From JALZHR01 sp036388475 (lineage in GTDB: Bacteria > Acidobacteriota > Blastocatellia > Pyrinomonadales > Pyrinomonadaceae), in NCBI GenBank assembly GCA_036388475.1, contig DASVRT010000038.1:1-64000 (forward strand): a stretch of 64,000 bases of DNA. Direction: 5' to 3'. Of this stretch, positions 26,630 through 35,059 are shown piece after piece. The notes under the pieces are model-generated. The model had not been told where the DNA came from, searched no databases, and saw nothing but the letters and a program-made list of their open reading frames with translations. Both the position numbers and the translations under genes were made by a program. How positions within the stretch are numbered: position 1 is the stretch's first letter; each line of letters opens with the position of its first letter.

Positions 26630-27895
26630 ATGACTGTAAAATCCGTTCAACTAAACTCTTTAGTCCGTCACGTCGTTTTGCCGTTGGCGGCTTTGTTCTG
26701 CCTGGTGCTCGTTTTCTTCGCGCTCAAGTGGTATCTGGCAAACTCGATTTCGGCGCGCGCCGAACAAAAAGAACTCGCGCAATTAGCCATTGATTTGGCG
26801 GCGAACGACCCGCAATCTCACTACGCGCTGGCGGTGCTGGACGAAAAATCTTTTTTGCCCGAAGATTTGCAGAAATCGCTCGCGGAATTTGAAAAGGCGA
26901 CGGCGCTCTCGCCGAACGATTATCGTCTCTGGTTCGCGCTCGGACGCGCGCGCGAGAGCGGCGGCGACGCCGAAGGAGCGGAGCGGGCGATGCGCAAAGC
27001 GGCGGAGCTTGCGCCGCATTACGCGCAGGTTCAATGGACGCTCGGAAACGTTCTGCTGCGGCGCGGCAAAATCGACGAAGCCTTTGCGGAGATTCGCAAG
27101 GCGGTCGAAGGCGATGCGGCTTTTGCCAATCCGGCAGTCTCGATTGCGTGGCAGATTTTTGAGGGCGACGCGGCGCGCATCTCGCAAGCGCTCGGCGATT
27201 CGGCGCCCGCAAAATCCGTGCTTTCCGCTTTTCTGGCAAGAGAAAAACGCTTTGACGAAGCCTTCGGCGCGTGGAACGCGTTATCGGAAAAAGATAAGAA
27301 AGAAACTTACCGGCAAAGCAGCGACGAGCTTTTAAAGCAATTGCTGCAAGCCAAAAAATTCCGTGACGCTTTAGACGTGCAAACGCAGATTGCCTTGAGC
27401 GGCTCGGAAAAACCCGTTTCCGAAAAAATCACCAATGCGGGGTTTGAAACGGCGGTCAACACCGGCAATCCGAGCGTTTTCGAATGGCAAATCGCCGACG
27501 GCGTGCAGCCGGCAATCGGGGTTGACGAGAAACAAAAAACCGGCGGCAGTTTCAGTCTGGTCCTCGCTTTCAATTCGCCGAACGGTCAGGATTTTCGCGC
27601 CGTTCACCAAACGGTCGTCGTTTCGCCGAACAAAACTTATAAATTCGAAGTCTCTTTCCGCAGCGATTTAAAAACTTCGAGTTCCGTGAAATGGGAAATC
27701 GTCGATGCGGCGGACGGAAAAGTGCTGGCGGCGACGCCCGCCGTTCCGGGCAATTCGGACTGGTCGAAATTGACGATTACTTTTACCGCACCGGCAACCG
27801 AAGCCGTGACGCTTCGGCTGGCGCGGACGGCTTGCAGCGCGCCGGTTTGCCCGATGTCGGGCAGAGTCTGGTTCGACGATTTCAAGCTGGAATAA
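26630..27895 (+). CDS. Membrane-anchored TPR protein with C-terminal carbohydrate-binding-like domain
   Basis: 421 residues from ATG 26630; an upstream TTG frame is less likely. An N-terminal transmembrane anchor (VVLPLAALFCLVLVFFALKWY) is followed by TPR helices (ALSPNDYRLWFALGRARE, LAPHYAQVQWTLGNVLLRRG, about residues 70-150). A C-terminal beta-rich module starts near ITNAGFETAVNTGNPSVFEW and ends SGRVWFDDFKLE, a CBM-like fold common in such proteins. It lies between the initiating transferase and the ligase, so a role in polymer assembly is plausible but unproven. Confidence 0.7.
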   Translation: MTVKSVQLNSLVRHVVLPLAALFCLVLVFFALKWYLANSISARAEQKELAQLAIDLAANDPQSHYALAVLDEKSFLPEDLQKSLAEFEKATALSPNDYRLWFALGRARESGGDAEGAERAMRKAAELAPHYAQVQWTLGNVLLRRGKIDEAFAEIRKAVEGDAAFANPAVSIAWQIFEGDAARISQALGDSAPAKSVLSAFLAREKRFDEAFGAWNALSEKDKKETYRQSSDELLKQLLQAKKFRDALDVQTQIALSGSEKPVSEKITNAGFETAVNTGNPSVFEWQIADGVQPAIGVDEKQKTGGSFSLVLAFNSPNGQDFRAVHQTVVVSPNKTYKFEVSFRSDLKTSSSVKWEIVDAADGKVLAATPAVPGNSDWSKLTITFTAPATEAVTLRLARTACSAPVCPMSGRVWFDDFKLE

Positions 27896-27908
27896 TTTGG
27901 CAAAATAA

Positions 27909-29327
27909 ATGATAAGAAAATCACCCAGAAACGCTCATTTGAGTTCATCCGAACAGCTCGCGACGGCGCTCGCGCCGAAAAATCTGGCGCACACGAGCGG
28001 TATTATTTTCGTTCTGCTCGCGGTGACGCTCGTTTTCGCGCCCGTCGCTTTCGGCGCGGTCGATTTCTGGGCTTTGGGAATTCTGGCTCTGATTGTTTTT
28101 TTGATAACCGTTTTGTGGCTTTTCGACGCGTGGAGAACCGGCGAATTTTCCTTTAATACAAGCCGCCTGCAAATACCGCTCGGCGGATTTATTCTCATCG
28201 GCTTAATTCAACTGCTTCCGCTTCGCGCGGCTGACGTCGCCGCCGGTGCGCTTTCGATTTCCGCCGCGAGCGCGCTTTCGCTCGACCCGTATACGACGCG
28301 GTTTGCCGTCGTCCAGCTTATCGTCTATTTTATTTTTTTCGCGGCGGCGCTGACGTTTATCGACACCTCGCCGCGCCTGAAAAAAATCGTTCTGCTCATC
28401 ATTATCTTCGGCGCGCTGATGGCATTTTTCGGCATTTTGCAGCGGCTCGCCAATCCCGAAGGCATCTACGGCGTGCGCCCGACGCCGTATGCCGTGCCGT
28501 TCGGCTCGTTCGTCAACCAGCATCATTTCGCCGCGTTTATGGAAATGACCATCGGCGTCACGCTCGGACTGCTTTACAACAAATCCACGAAACGCGATAA
28601 ACGTCTGCTGCTGGTGATTGCGGTCGTGATTATGGGAATCGCGCTGGTTTTTACCAGCTCGCGCGGCGGAATCCTGAGTCTTTTCGGCGTTATCGGGTTT
28701 GTCACGCTGGTCAGTTTTTTGCGGCGGGAAACGGATGAAGAAGACGACGCTCCGAAATCTTCGTTTCAAAGTAAATTCGCGCTCGTCGGCGGCGGTCTCG
28801 CGCTCGTTCTGGTTTTATTCGGCTCGATTCTGCTGCTCGGCGGCGGCGCATCGCTGACGCGCGGAATCGGTTTTATAAACCAGGCTGACATCAGCAACGG
28901 GCGCAGCCATTTCTGGAGCGTGACGCTGCAAATCATCCGCGATTACCCGATTTTCGGCGCGGGATTTAACGCTTACGGCGTCGCTTTCACGCGTTACGAT
29001 ACCTGGAACGGAACTTTGCGCATCGAACAGGCGCACAATGATTATTTACAGATTTTCGCCGACGCCGGAATCTTCGGTTTCGCCTGCGCGATTGCTTTCG
29101 TTTATTTTCTATTTAAACAAGGGTTGGAAAAAATCAATCAAACGAGCGACCGTTTCCGGCGCGGCGTCGCGGTCGGCGCGCTGGCAGGCTGTTTCGGGAT
29201 TCTGCTCCACAGCTTTTTCGATTTCCCGCTCCGCACGCCTTCAAACGCCTTTTATTTTTTAATTTTGGTCACGCTCGCCACCGTCTCCGTCGGCGGCACA
29301 AAATTCAAAATGCTGCACGAGAAATAA
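27909..29327 (+). CDS. O-antigen ligase/polymerase family membrane protein (Wzy_C)
   Basis: 472 residues with about 10-12 membrane segments. The Wzy_C signature is visible: LVFTSSRGGILSLFG, then a periplasmic loop with NGRSHFWSVTLQIIRDYPIFGAGFNAYG and EQAHNDYLQIFADAGIFGF. This is the layout of WaaL/PglL-like ligases and Wzy polymerases. It would polymerise the glycan or transfer it to an acceptor on the outer face of the inner membrane. It is the last gene of the plus-strand cluster. Confidence 0.88.
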   Translation: MIRKSPRNAHLSSSEQLATALAPKNLAHTSGIIFVLLAVTLVFAPVAFGAVDFWALGILALIVFLITVLWLFDAWRTGEFSFNTSRLQIPLGGFILIGLIQLLPLRAADVAAGALSISAASALSLDPYTTRFAVVQLIVYFIFFAAALTFIDTSPRLKKIVLLIIIFGALMAFFGILQRLANPEGIYGVRPTPYAVPFGSFVNQHHFAAFMEMTIGVTLGLLYNKSTKRDKRLLLVIAVVIMGIALVFTSSRGGILSLFGVIGFVTLVSFLRRETDEEDDAPKSSFQSKFALVGGGLALVLVLFGSILLLGGGASLTRGIGFINQADISNGRSHFWSVTLQIIRDYPIFGAGFNAYGVAFTRYDTWNGTLRIEQAHNDYLQIFADAGIFGFACAIAFVYFLFKQGLEKINQTSDRFRRGVAVGALAGCFGILLHSFFDFPLRTPSNAFYFLILVTLATVSVGGTKFKMLHEK

Positions 29328-29414
29328 AGAAAAGCGACTTTATTTTGGATTTCGTATTCCATTCAACCCGCCGCGATTGCCCGAAAACCGGGATTTTTCG
29401 TTCGTCTTCGAATA

Positions 29415-29708
29415 AATATAGTGCGATGTAAGGCTGCACCGGCTTGATGCAGACTCGCGCCGACCTGATGCGAGTCTGCGCCGACCTGATGCGAGGTTGC
29501 AGCGACCTGATGCAGAGTTGCAGCGGTGTAATGCAAGGTCGCACCGACTCGTTGCAAGATTGCATCAGGTCGTTGCAGAGTCACAGCGGGTCAATGCAAG
29601 GTTGCATCAAGTCGTTGCAAGGTTGCAGCGGTGCGTTGCAAGGTCGTAGCGGCTCGTTGCAGACTCGCATCAGGTCGTTGCAGCCTTGCAGCGGGTCGCT
29701 GCAAAGCC
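29415..29708 (+). repeat. 21-bp tandem repeat array, 13 full units plus a partial one
   Basis: Thirteen consecutive degenerate 21-bp units run from 29436 to 29708 without a single insertion or deletion, after a partial unit at 29415-29435. Typical units read GCAGCGGTGCGTTGCAAGGTC and GCATCAAGTCGTTGCAAGGTT. Because 21 is divisible by three, several frames are open on both strands. On the plus strand ATG 29447 to TGA 29716 encodes 89 residues of a seven-residue repeat such as GSLQTRI, RSLQPCS. No convincing ribosome-binding site or family match was seen, so this is called a repeat and not a gene. Confidence 0.9.
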
Positions 29709-29779
29709 GTTTTTGACGAAAACTGTGCTGTTTGTGTATGAATTTGAGGCAAAATTGCGTGATGGCGAAGGTTTCTGCC

Positions 29780-30433
29780 TTAGTCCGTCGCTAATTTGAC
29801 GTAGCCTTTGTCGAAAACCAGCCGCATTATCTTCATACCGGGTTTATAAAGACTGCTTTCGACTTTTTTCAGATTTCCGCCGAGAAAGGCGAGTTTTTCG
29901 TTGTTGGCGCGCACGTCGAATCTTTCGCCGAGCACGACGTATTCAAACAGATGAATCGCCGTTCCCGTGCGATTGGTCGCCGTGATGCGCAGAACGTGGT
30001 CGTTGTTTTTGGCGGCGCAGATGTAATTGAGCTTTGTATTGCAGTCAGCTAAAAGCTGGCGGCTGACGAGCAGAAATTCCTGCCCGACGAAGGTATTGGC
30101 GAGGCGCTCAAACTCGGCGAAAGCCATTTTTCCTTCGGCGACTTTTCCGGCGAGCGTGTAAAGATAAATATAACGAAGCTGCGCGAGTTGTTTTTTCGCG
30201 TTTTCGGTTTTGAGCTTTTGCAGATTTTGCGCGGCGAGCGTCGAAGCCTTTTCCCAGTTTTCGAGATACATCGCGTCCGCCATTTTCAGCCAGTCGGCTT
30301 CGGGAATTTCTCCGGCGCGAACCGGCTGAACAATCTTTTTCGACGCGGGATTAGCCGACGTTTGCCGCGTTTGCCCGAAAGTTAAGGAAACCGTAAGCGA
30401 AAATAAAACAATAAAGAAAACCAGCTTTTTCAT
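29780..30433 (-). CDS. Secreted protein of unknown function
   Basis: 217 residues with an N-terminal signal peptide (MKKLVFFIVLFSLTVSLTFG, cleavage near GQT). The middle is helical and TPR-like (DAMYLENWEKASTLAAQNLQKL, AQLRYIYLYTLAGKVAEG). The C-terminal third is beta-rich (TGTAIHLFEYVVLGERF, LKKVESSLYKPGMKIMRL). No named domain recognised. It follows the 604-residue TPR protein (30493-32307) in the same direction, separated by 59 bp containing a heptamer repeat, so the two may work together in the cell envelope. Confidence 0.6.
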   Translation of the reverse strand: MKKLVFFIVLFSLTVSLTFGQTRQTSANPASKKIVQPVRAGEIPEADWLKMADAMYLENWEKASTLAAQNLQKLKTENAKKQLAQLRYIYLYTLAGKVAEGKMAFAEFERLANTFVGQEFLLVSRQLLADCNTKLNYICAAKNNDHVLRITATNRTGTAIHLFEYVVLGERFDVRANNEKLAFLGGNLKKVESSLYKPGMKIMRLVFDKGYVKLATD

Positions 30434-30444
30434 AACTTCCGAAT

Positions 30445-30472
30445 TTTTGCCTTTTACCTTTTTCCTTTTGCC
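30445..30472. repeat. Heptamer array TTTTGCC/TTTTACC/TTTTTCC/TTTTGCC
   Basis: Four consecutive heptamers (TTTTGCC, TTTTACC, TTTTTCC, TTTTGCC) lie in the 59-bp spacer between two minus-strand genes, directly in the 5' region of the secreted protein at 29780-30433. On the minus strand it reads as purine-rich GGCAAAA and GGTAAAA units. Confidence 0.7.
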
Positions 30473-30492
30473 TTACTTTAGGCTGCCTTATT

Positions 30493-32307
30493 TTACGGCT
30501 TTTTCGTCAATCTTTGTTTCGCCGCCGTCGCTTCGTTATAAGCCTGCGCGTCGATACCGCCGATTTTGATGGCGGCTTCGTATTCTTCCAGAGCGGCTTC
30601 GGATTGTTCGTTAAATTCCAGAATTCTGCCGAGCGCCACGTGCGCGCGCTGCTTCAAAACCTGGTCGGTTTCGGCGTTTGAATGACCAATCGCGAGACGA
30701 TAATGAGCCGCCGCGCGCCCTAAACGCTCGTCGCGCACGCTTTCGTCAAAAGCCAGTTCCGCCGAAAGGCTCGCCACGCGACCGCGCGCGTATAAAATCC
30801 GCGGGTCGCCTTCGTTTTCCTTCAACAATTCACTCAGCTGCTCGTCCGCTTTCTCATAATCTTTCGCTTTAATCACCAGCTCGATTTGTTCCAGCTTCTG
30901 CTTTAAAAGTTTTTCACGCGGCGATAGCTCCGCCGTAGTAACGGTGGTCTGCGTCGAAGCCCTTTTCCGGCGTTCTGCGCGCGCCGCCGTCGCGCGTTTG
31001 CGGGCGTCGGCAAATTGCGCGAGGCGATTCGTTTCCTTCGACGGCTCAAGCGACAAAATAAAATCGCGGAACGAACCGGCAACGTCAAAACCGGAATCTT
31101 CCGTGCCTTTCAGCTGTTCGGCAAAGTAAAACGACAAAACCGCGCCGCGTTCGTAGGCTTCGGAAAGCTCAAGCGCCGTTTCGTCGGCTAACTGCGTTTT
31201 AAATCGCGCCAGCTCCGCCGAAACCGCTCGTTTGGCGTCGTCGCCCTGGGTTAAATCAATCCGTCGCCGCGCGTCCGCCGTCGCCGCGTGCAATTTCACA
31301 TACTCAATCTGTCGGGCATCGACCGCCGCAATCATCGAGCGTGAAACGGCGAGATAAACGTCCGGCGAAATGTCCGGATTAATCTTGCGACGCTCTTCGA
31401 GCAGAATTTTTATTCCTTCCCGAAACGCGGAAATGTCTTTCGCGTTTTGCAGAATAAACGGGTCAATCGTGAATTGCAGAAAGGCGCGGCGCGCTTCCGA
31501 AGAAATCAGATTCGTGTTCGGCGGAACGATAACGTAATAATCGTCGCCGACGTTGCGAAAATTAATCGTTCCGACCGGCGCGAGCAAATCGGGCACGATG
31601 AAAAAGCGCCGCTCGCGCTGGCGCGCTTCGGTTTTTTCCAGCTTGTCTCTGCCTTTCGCGTCTTTTGTCTGCACTTTCACGCGGTCGATGTAGGAAAGCT
31701 GCGGTCGGGTGTGCAGGTAATCGAGCAGGTCGCGCACCATTACGCTTGCCGCGCCGCGCATCGCGTCGCCGGATTTTTGATATTCCTTCAGATAATCGTC
31801 AAGCTTCGCGCTGATTCCCGAACGGCGATAAAATTCGCGGACGAGCGGCGCGTAATCGAAAACTTCGAGCAATTCGGCGGGCAAATCGACGCTGCGCGGC
31901 GGGTCTTGCAATTCGGGAACGGGCGTCAAAGCGTAAGCCAAAGAGACGAAAGATGCGCTGATTTCCGCCGGCGTCTGGTTCGGATGACGACGTTTATACT
32001 GCGTCAGAAAAGTTTTCAGCTTTTGCTGCAAATCGGGATTGATTGCCTGCAAATCTGTTTTTAACTGCTCGCGGAAAGCTTTTCCCGTTTCGGTCAGAGG
32101 CGTTTCCAGACCGGCGGCTTCGAGCGACGCCAGCACGACAATCAAACGGCGGTCGGGCTCGATTTTCACGCCGTATTCCGTCAAATCAAACGACGGTTGC
32201 GATTGGGCTTGCCGGACGGGCGCGGGCTTGGGCGTCGGCGTCGATGGCTGAGCAAAAACGCTCTGCGCGTAAACTGTTATGAAAGCCAAAAATAAAACTT
32301 TTCTCAT
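30493..32307 (-). CDS. Large secreted TPR-containing protein of unknown function
   Basis: 604 residues. The signal peptide MRKVLFLAFITVYAQSVFAQ is followed by a Pro/Thr-rich linker (PSTPTPKPAPV). The central region is largely helical and unassigned, with PDLLAPVGTINFRNVGDDYYVIVPPNTN as a distinctive segment near residue 240. The C-terminal 170 residues form TPR-like repeats (EQIELVIKAKDYEKADEQLSEL, HVALGRILEFNEQSEAALEEYEAA). Likely periplasmic or outer-membrane associated. It precedes the smaller secreted protein on the same strand. Confidence 0.65.
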   Translation of the reverse strand: MRKVLFLAFITVYAQSVFAQPSTPTPKPAPVRQAQSQPSFDLTEYGVKIEPDRRLIVVLASLEAAGLETPLTETGKAFREQLKTDLQAINPDLQQKLKTFLTQYKRRHPNQTPAEISASFVSLAYALTPVPELQDPPRSVDLPAELLEVFDYAPLVREFYRRSGISAKLDDYLKEYQKSGDAMRGAASVMVRDLLDYLHTRPQLSYIDRVKVQTKDAKGRDKLEKTEARQRERRFFIVPDLLAPVGTINFRNVGDDYYVIVPPNTNLISSEARRAFLQFTIDPFILQNAKDISAFREGIKILLEERRKINPDISPDVYLAVSRSMIAAVDARQIEYVKLHAATADARRRIDLTQGDDAKRAVSAELARFKTQLADETALELSEAYERGAVLSFYFAEQLKGTEDSGFDVAGSFRDFILSLEPSKETNRLAQFADARKRATAARAERRKRASTQTTVTTAELSPREKLLKQKLEQIELVIKAKDYEKADEQLSELLKENEGDPRILYARGRVASLSAELAFDESVRDERLGRAAAHYRLAIGHSNAETDQVLKQRAHVALGRILEFNEQSEAALEEYEAAIKIGGIDAQAYNEATAAKQRLTKKP

Positions 32308-32333
32308 TGTGCTTTTCGGAAATTAACGGAAAC

Positions 32334-32408
32334 GCAAAGGACACAAAACAAGCAAAGAATCAAGGGGGAATTTAACTGGAAATTTCTTTATTTGATTTGT
32401 GCCTTTGC
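32334..32408. repeat. Inverted repeat, CAAAGGACACAAA type
   Basis: Left arm GCAAAGGACACAAA near 32334-32347 pairs with right arm TTTGTGCCTTTGC at 32395-32408, with one mismatched position. It lies in the spacer between the STAS gene and the TPR protein gene and shares its sequence with the elements at 34890-35052 and 56241-56430. Confidence 0.65.
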
Positions 32409-32462
32409 TACGGATAAAGATGCTTTGCGGGATTTTTTAGATGCCTTATTTTAGAAAAAGAA

Positions 32463-32500
32463 AAGTCCAAGCCCTCGTAAATGCTGAGGACTTGGAAATT
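32463..32500 (-). terminator. Intrinsic terminator after the STAS gene
   Basis: TCCAAG-CCTC at 32466-32476 pairs with GAGG-CTTGGA at 32486-32496, with a symmetric one-base mismatch (C/A). Read on the minus strand the stem is followed by CTTTTCTTTTTC. It lies 26 bases downstream of the STAS stop codon. Confidence 0.75.
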
Positions 32501-32525
32501 TCCGGTTCCCACTAAAAACTTCGGT

Positions 32526-32870
32526 TTAGAAGCTGCTCAGCGCTTCGCCTTCGTTTTCAAAAACATCAAAAACGGTCAGCAGCTTGGTAATCGCCAGCAG
32601 GTCTTGAATTTTTTGCGTCAAATTCAAAAGCTTCAGGCTGCCGTCTTCTTTATTGACGGCGGTAAAGCTCGAAACCAGCTCGCCGATGCCGCTCGAATCG
32701 ATGTAGCCGACGCCGCCCAGATTTAAAAGAATTTTCTTTTTGTCTTCGCCAAGCAAGCGGCGAATCGTCGTCCGCAGCGCCACGCTGCCTTCGCCGATAG
32801 TCACCTTGCCGTTCAAGTCGAGAATCGTCACGTCGCCCGCTTGACGTTCAGAAATATTAAGTTCAGCCAT
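32526..32870 (-). CDS. STAS-domain anti-sigma factor antagonist
   Basis: 114-residue STAS protein of the SpoIIAA/RsbV family. The N-terminus is beta-rich (VTILDLNGKVTIGEGSVALR), and the phosphorylatable serine lies in GYIDSSGIGELV (about residues 56-67). It would bind or release an RsbW-like kinase depending on phosphorylation and thereby free a sigma factor or other partner. It starts at an ATG with GAGGAG upstream. The RsbW-like kinase gene lies 170 bp upstream on the same strand. No sigma factor is adjacent, so the final target is unknown. Confidence 0.9.
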   Translation of the reverse strand: MAELNISERQAGDVTILDLNGKVTIGEGSVALRTTIRRLLGEDKKKILLNLGGVGYIDSSGIGELVSSFTAVNKEDGSLKLLNLTQKIQDLLAITKLLTVFDVFENEGEALSSF

Positions 32871-32940
32871 TTTTATCTCCTCGTTATAAATTTGAATTTG
32901 ATAGCAGATTTTAGTCTAAAATCGTTAAAACACAAAACTT

Positions 32941-33045
32941 AAAAGTGAAAAAGTGGAAATGTGAATGTGCGAAAAAGCGAATTGAACGACAATCGGCGAA
33001 ACTTTTTCGCCTTTTCACTTTTTCACATTTCCACTTTTTTCACGT
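32941..33045. repeat. Head-to-head octamer array
   Basis: The left part reads as 8-base units AAGTGAAA, AAGTGGAA, ATGTGAAT, GTGCGAAA, AAGCGAAT. The right part reads TTTTCACT, TTTTCACA, TTTCCACT, TTTTTCAC. They are imperfect reverse complements and can form a long hairpin. It lies between the RsbW-like and STAS genes and touches the 3' end of the kinase gene, so it could modulate expression of the STAS protein relative to its kinase. Confidence 0.7.
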
Positions 33046-33525
33046 TCCGCGCAATTTGCACATTTTCACCACCGTTCCGCCCTGCGGATGTCGAAACCAT
33101 TCGACTTCTTCCATAAAGTTTCGCATTAACAAAATCCCGCGCCCACTGGCTTTCAGAAGGTTTTCCGCGTGGGTCGGGTCGGGAATCCGGTCTACGTCGA
33201 ACCCTTCGCCGAAATCCCTGATTATCACCTCGAAGCCTCTGTCCAAGTTGCTGAACGAAATCTCCACCGGCTTAGTTTCATCCAATTGATTGCCGTGTTT
33301 GACGGCGTTGATGACCGCTTCGCGCACCGCCATATCAATGGCAAAAAGCGATTCATCGCCGAAACCCGACGCGGAAGCGAACTCGGTCGCCTCGACGACG
33401 GCTTCGTCAACCGATTCGATTTTGCTTGGAATAACGATTTCTTTTTTTTCTTCTGTCACGAATTTCGCCAGCCTATCGCCGTTAAAACCGGAAACGTGCG
33501 GTTCAAAATTTTTAATGCTATTCAT
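33040..33525 (-). CDS. RsbW-like serine kinase/anti-sigma regulatory factor
   Basis: 161-residue GHKL ATPase-fold protein. The N-box is REAVINAVKHGNQ, G1 is IRDFGEGFDV and G2 is ASGRGILLMRNFM, all typical of HATPase_c_2 partner-switching kinases. It should phosphorylate the STAS protein encoded next on the same strand. The N-terminal 35 residues are unremarkable and soluble. It is divergent from aroA, with a 61-bp shared upstream region. On the minus strand a TTGACA box is visible there. Confidence 0.88.
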   Translation of the reverse strand: MNSIKNFEPHVSGFNGDRLAKFVTEEKKEIVIPSKIESVDEAVVEATEFASASGFGDESLFAIDMAVREAVINAVKHGNQLDETKPVEISFSNLDRGFEVIIRDFGEGFDVDRIPDPTHAENLLKASGRGILLMRNFMEEVEWFRHPQGGTVVKMCKLRGT

Positions 33526-33586
33526 TGTAAATTAGCGGTTTATGCGGCGTTATGTCAAGATAAGTCAATAAATAAACCGACGCGCA

Positions 33587-34888
33587 ATGAAAATTTATCC
33601 GGCAAAACGGCTTGAAGGAATTTTGACGCTCGGTGGCGATAAATCAATCTCGCACCGCGCCGCGATGATTTCCGCCATCGCGCGCGGCGAAACGCGTATC
33701 GAAAATTTTTCGACCAGCGCCGACTGCGCTTCGACTCTGCGCTGCCTGGAAAATCTCGGCGTCCGCATCGCCCGCGAAAACTCGACCGTTCTGCTGGTGA
33801 AAGGCGTCGGCAAAACCGGCTTTCAAAAGCCTCTGCAAGAACTCGACTGCGGCAACAGCGGAACGACCGTCAGGCTTTTATCGGGAATTCTGGCGGGACA
33901 GCAGTTTGAAACGATTTTAACCGGCGACGAGAGCCTGTCGCGGCGACCGATGAAAAGAATCATCGAGCCGCTTTCGCTTTTCGGCGCGCGAATCGAATCA
34001 AACGAGAATCGTCTGCCGCTCGGGATTTACGGCAGAAATCCTTTATCTGCAATCGAATACGCGCCGGCGGTCGCTTCCGCGCAGGTTAAATCCTGCGTTT
34101 TGCTGGCGGGCTTAAACTCGGACGGAGAAACTTCCTTTATCGAAAAAACGCCGACGCGCGACCACACGGAACGAATGCTGCGCTGGTTTGGCGCGCGAGT
34201 CGCGCTTGCCGAAACGGAAAACGGAAAGCGAATTTCCGTTTCCGGCGCGAGCGTTTTGAAGGCGAAAGATTTTCGCGTTCCGTCCGATATTTCTTCGGCG
34301 GCGTTTTTTCTGGTCGCGGCAAGCTGTCTGGAAAATTCCGATTTGACTATAAAGGCGGTCGGCTTAAACCCGACGCGCCGCGCCGTCGTCGACGTTTTAA
34401 AATCGTTTGGAGCAAACATCGAAATCTTCAACGAGAAGCAAGCCTGCAACGAAACAATCGGCGATTTGCGTGTTTCGGGCGGCAAAAATTTACAGGTTAA
34501 AGTTGACTCAAACATAATTCGCGGCGAAATTATCGCCAATTTGATTGACGAAATTCCGATTCTCGCCGTTTTCGGCACGCAATTGGAAAACGGTCTGGAA
34601 ATCCGCGACGCCGCCGAGCTGCGCGTCAAGGAATCGGATAGAATCGCGGCGGTCGTCGAAAACCTGCGGCGAATGAACGCGGCGGTCGTCGAATTTCCCG
34701 ACGGTTTTCGCGTCGAAAAATCCGATTTGAAAGGCGCGCGCGTCGATTCGTTCGGCGACCACCGGATTGCGATGGCTTTCGCCGTCGCCGGACTTCTGGC
34801 GGACGGCGCCACGGAAATTATCGACGCGGAATCGGCAAATGTTTCGTTTCCCGAATTTTTCCGAACGCTTCGGAGCGTGGCAAAATAA
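33587..34888 (+). CDS. aroA: 3-phosphoshikimate 1-carboxyvinyltransferase (EPSP synthase)
   Basis: Sixth step of the shikimate pathway: shikimate-3-phosphate plus PEP gives EPSP. 433 residues, the normal length. Seen: LGGDKSISHRAAMISAIARG (substrate-binding KSxSxR), LDCGNSGTTVRLLSG (PEP site), ESLSRRPMKRI, ALNSDGETSF-like GLNSDGETSF, and the C-terminal RVKESDRIAAVVENL and FGDHRIAMAFAVA. All signature residues are present. The SLSRRPM segment resembles glyphosate-tolerant class II enzymes, but assignment to a class needs alignment. aroK follows 171 bp downstream. Confidence 0.95.
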   Translation: MKIYPAKRLEGILTLGGDKSISHRAAMISAIARGETRIENFSTSADCASTLRCLENLGVRIARENSTVLLVKGVGKTGFQKPLQELDCGNSGTTVRLLSGILAGQQFETILTGDESLSRRPMKRIIEPLSLFGARIESNENRLPLGIYGRNPLSAIEYAPAVASAQVKSCVLLAGLNSDGETSFIEKTPTRDHTERMLRWFGARVALAETENGKRISVSGASVLKAKDFRVPSDISSAAFFLVAASCLENSDLTIKAVGLNPTRRAVVDVLKSFGANIEIFNEKQACNETIGDLRVSGGKNLQVKVDSNIIRGEIIANLIDEIPILAVFGTQLENGLEIRDAAELRVKESDRIAAVVENLRRMNAAVVEFPDGFRVEKSDLKGARVDSFGDHRIAMAFAVAGLLADGATEIIDAESANVSFPEFFRTLRSVAK

Positions 34889-34889
34889 T

Positions 34890-35052
34890 TTCAACCCAAA
34901 GACACAAAGAACGCTCAGGAGAATTAAAAGTAGGCTTCGCGGCTTGATGGACAGGATAAACAGCATAAAATCTATTTCTTATCTGCGTTTATCCGCCTTT
35001 TTCTGCGGTTTCATTTTTTCGTCTTTGTGTTCTTTGTGCCTTTGGGTTGAAA
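34890..35052. repeat. Composite dispersed repeat element with long terminal inverted arms
   Basis: Left arm 34890-34914 (TTTCAACCCAAAGACACAAAGAAC) pairs with right arm 35028-35052 with one mismatch. Inside are GATGGACAGGATAAACAGCATA and ATCTGCGTTTATCCGC blocks followed by GGTTTCATTTTTTCG. The same blocks in the same relative order recur at 56241-56430 in the other orientation, and partially at 42845-42888 and 49142-49165. It fills the aroA-aroK spacer. Similar CTTTGTGTTCTTTGTG-type repeats are, as far as I recall, widespread in uncultured bacterial genomes. Confidence 0.75.
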
Positions 35053-35059
35053 AATTTAT

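Noticed and set aside
29305..29584. Minus-strand frames through the 21-bp array
   Set aside because: Open only because the unit length is a multiple of three; no start signals or family resemblance.
29363..29716. CRISPR array
   Set aside because: The 21-bp units are contiguous without spacers and no cas gene is present.
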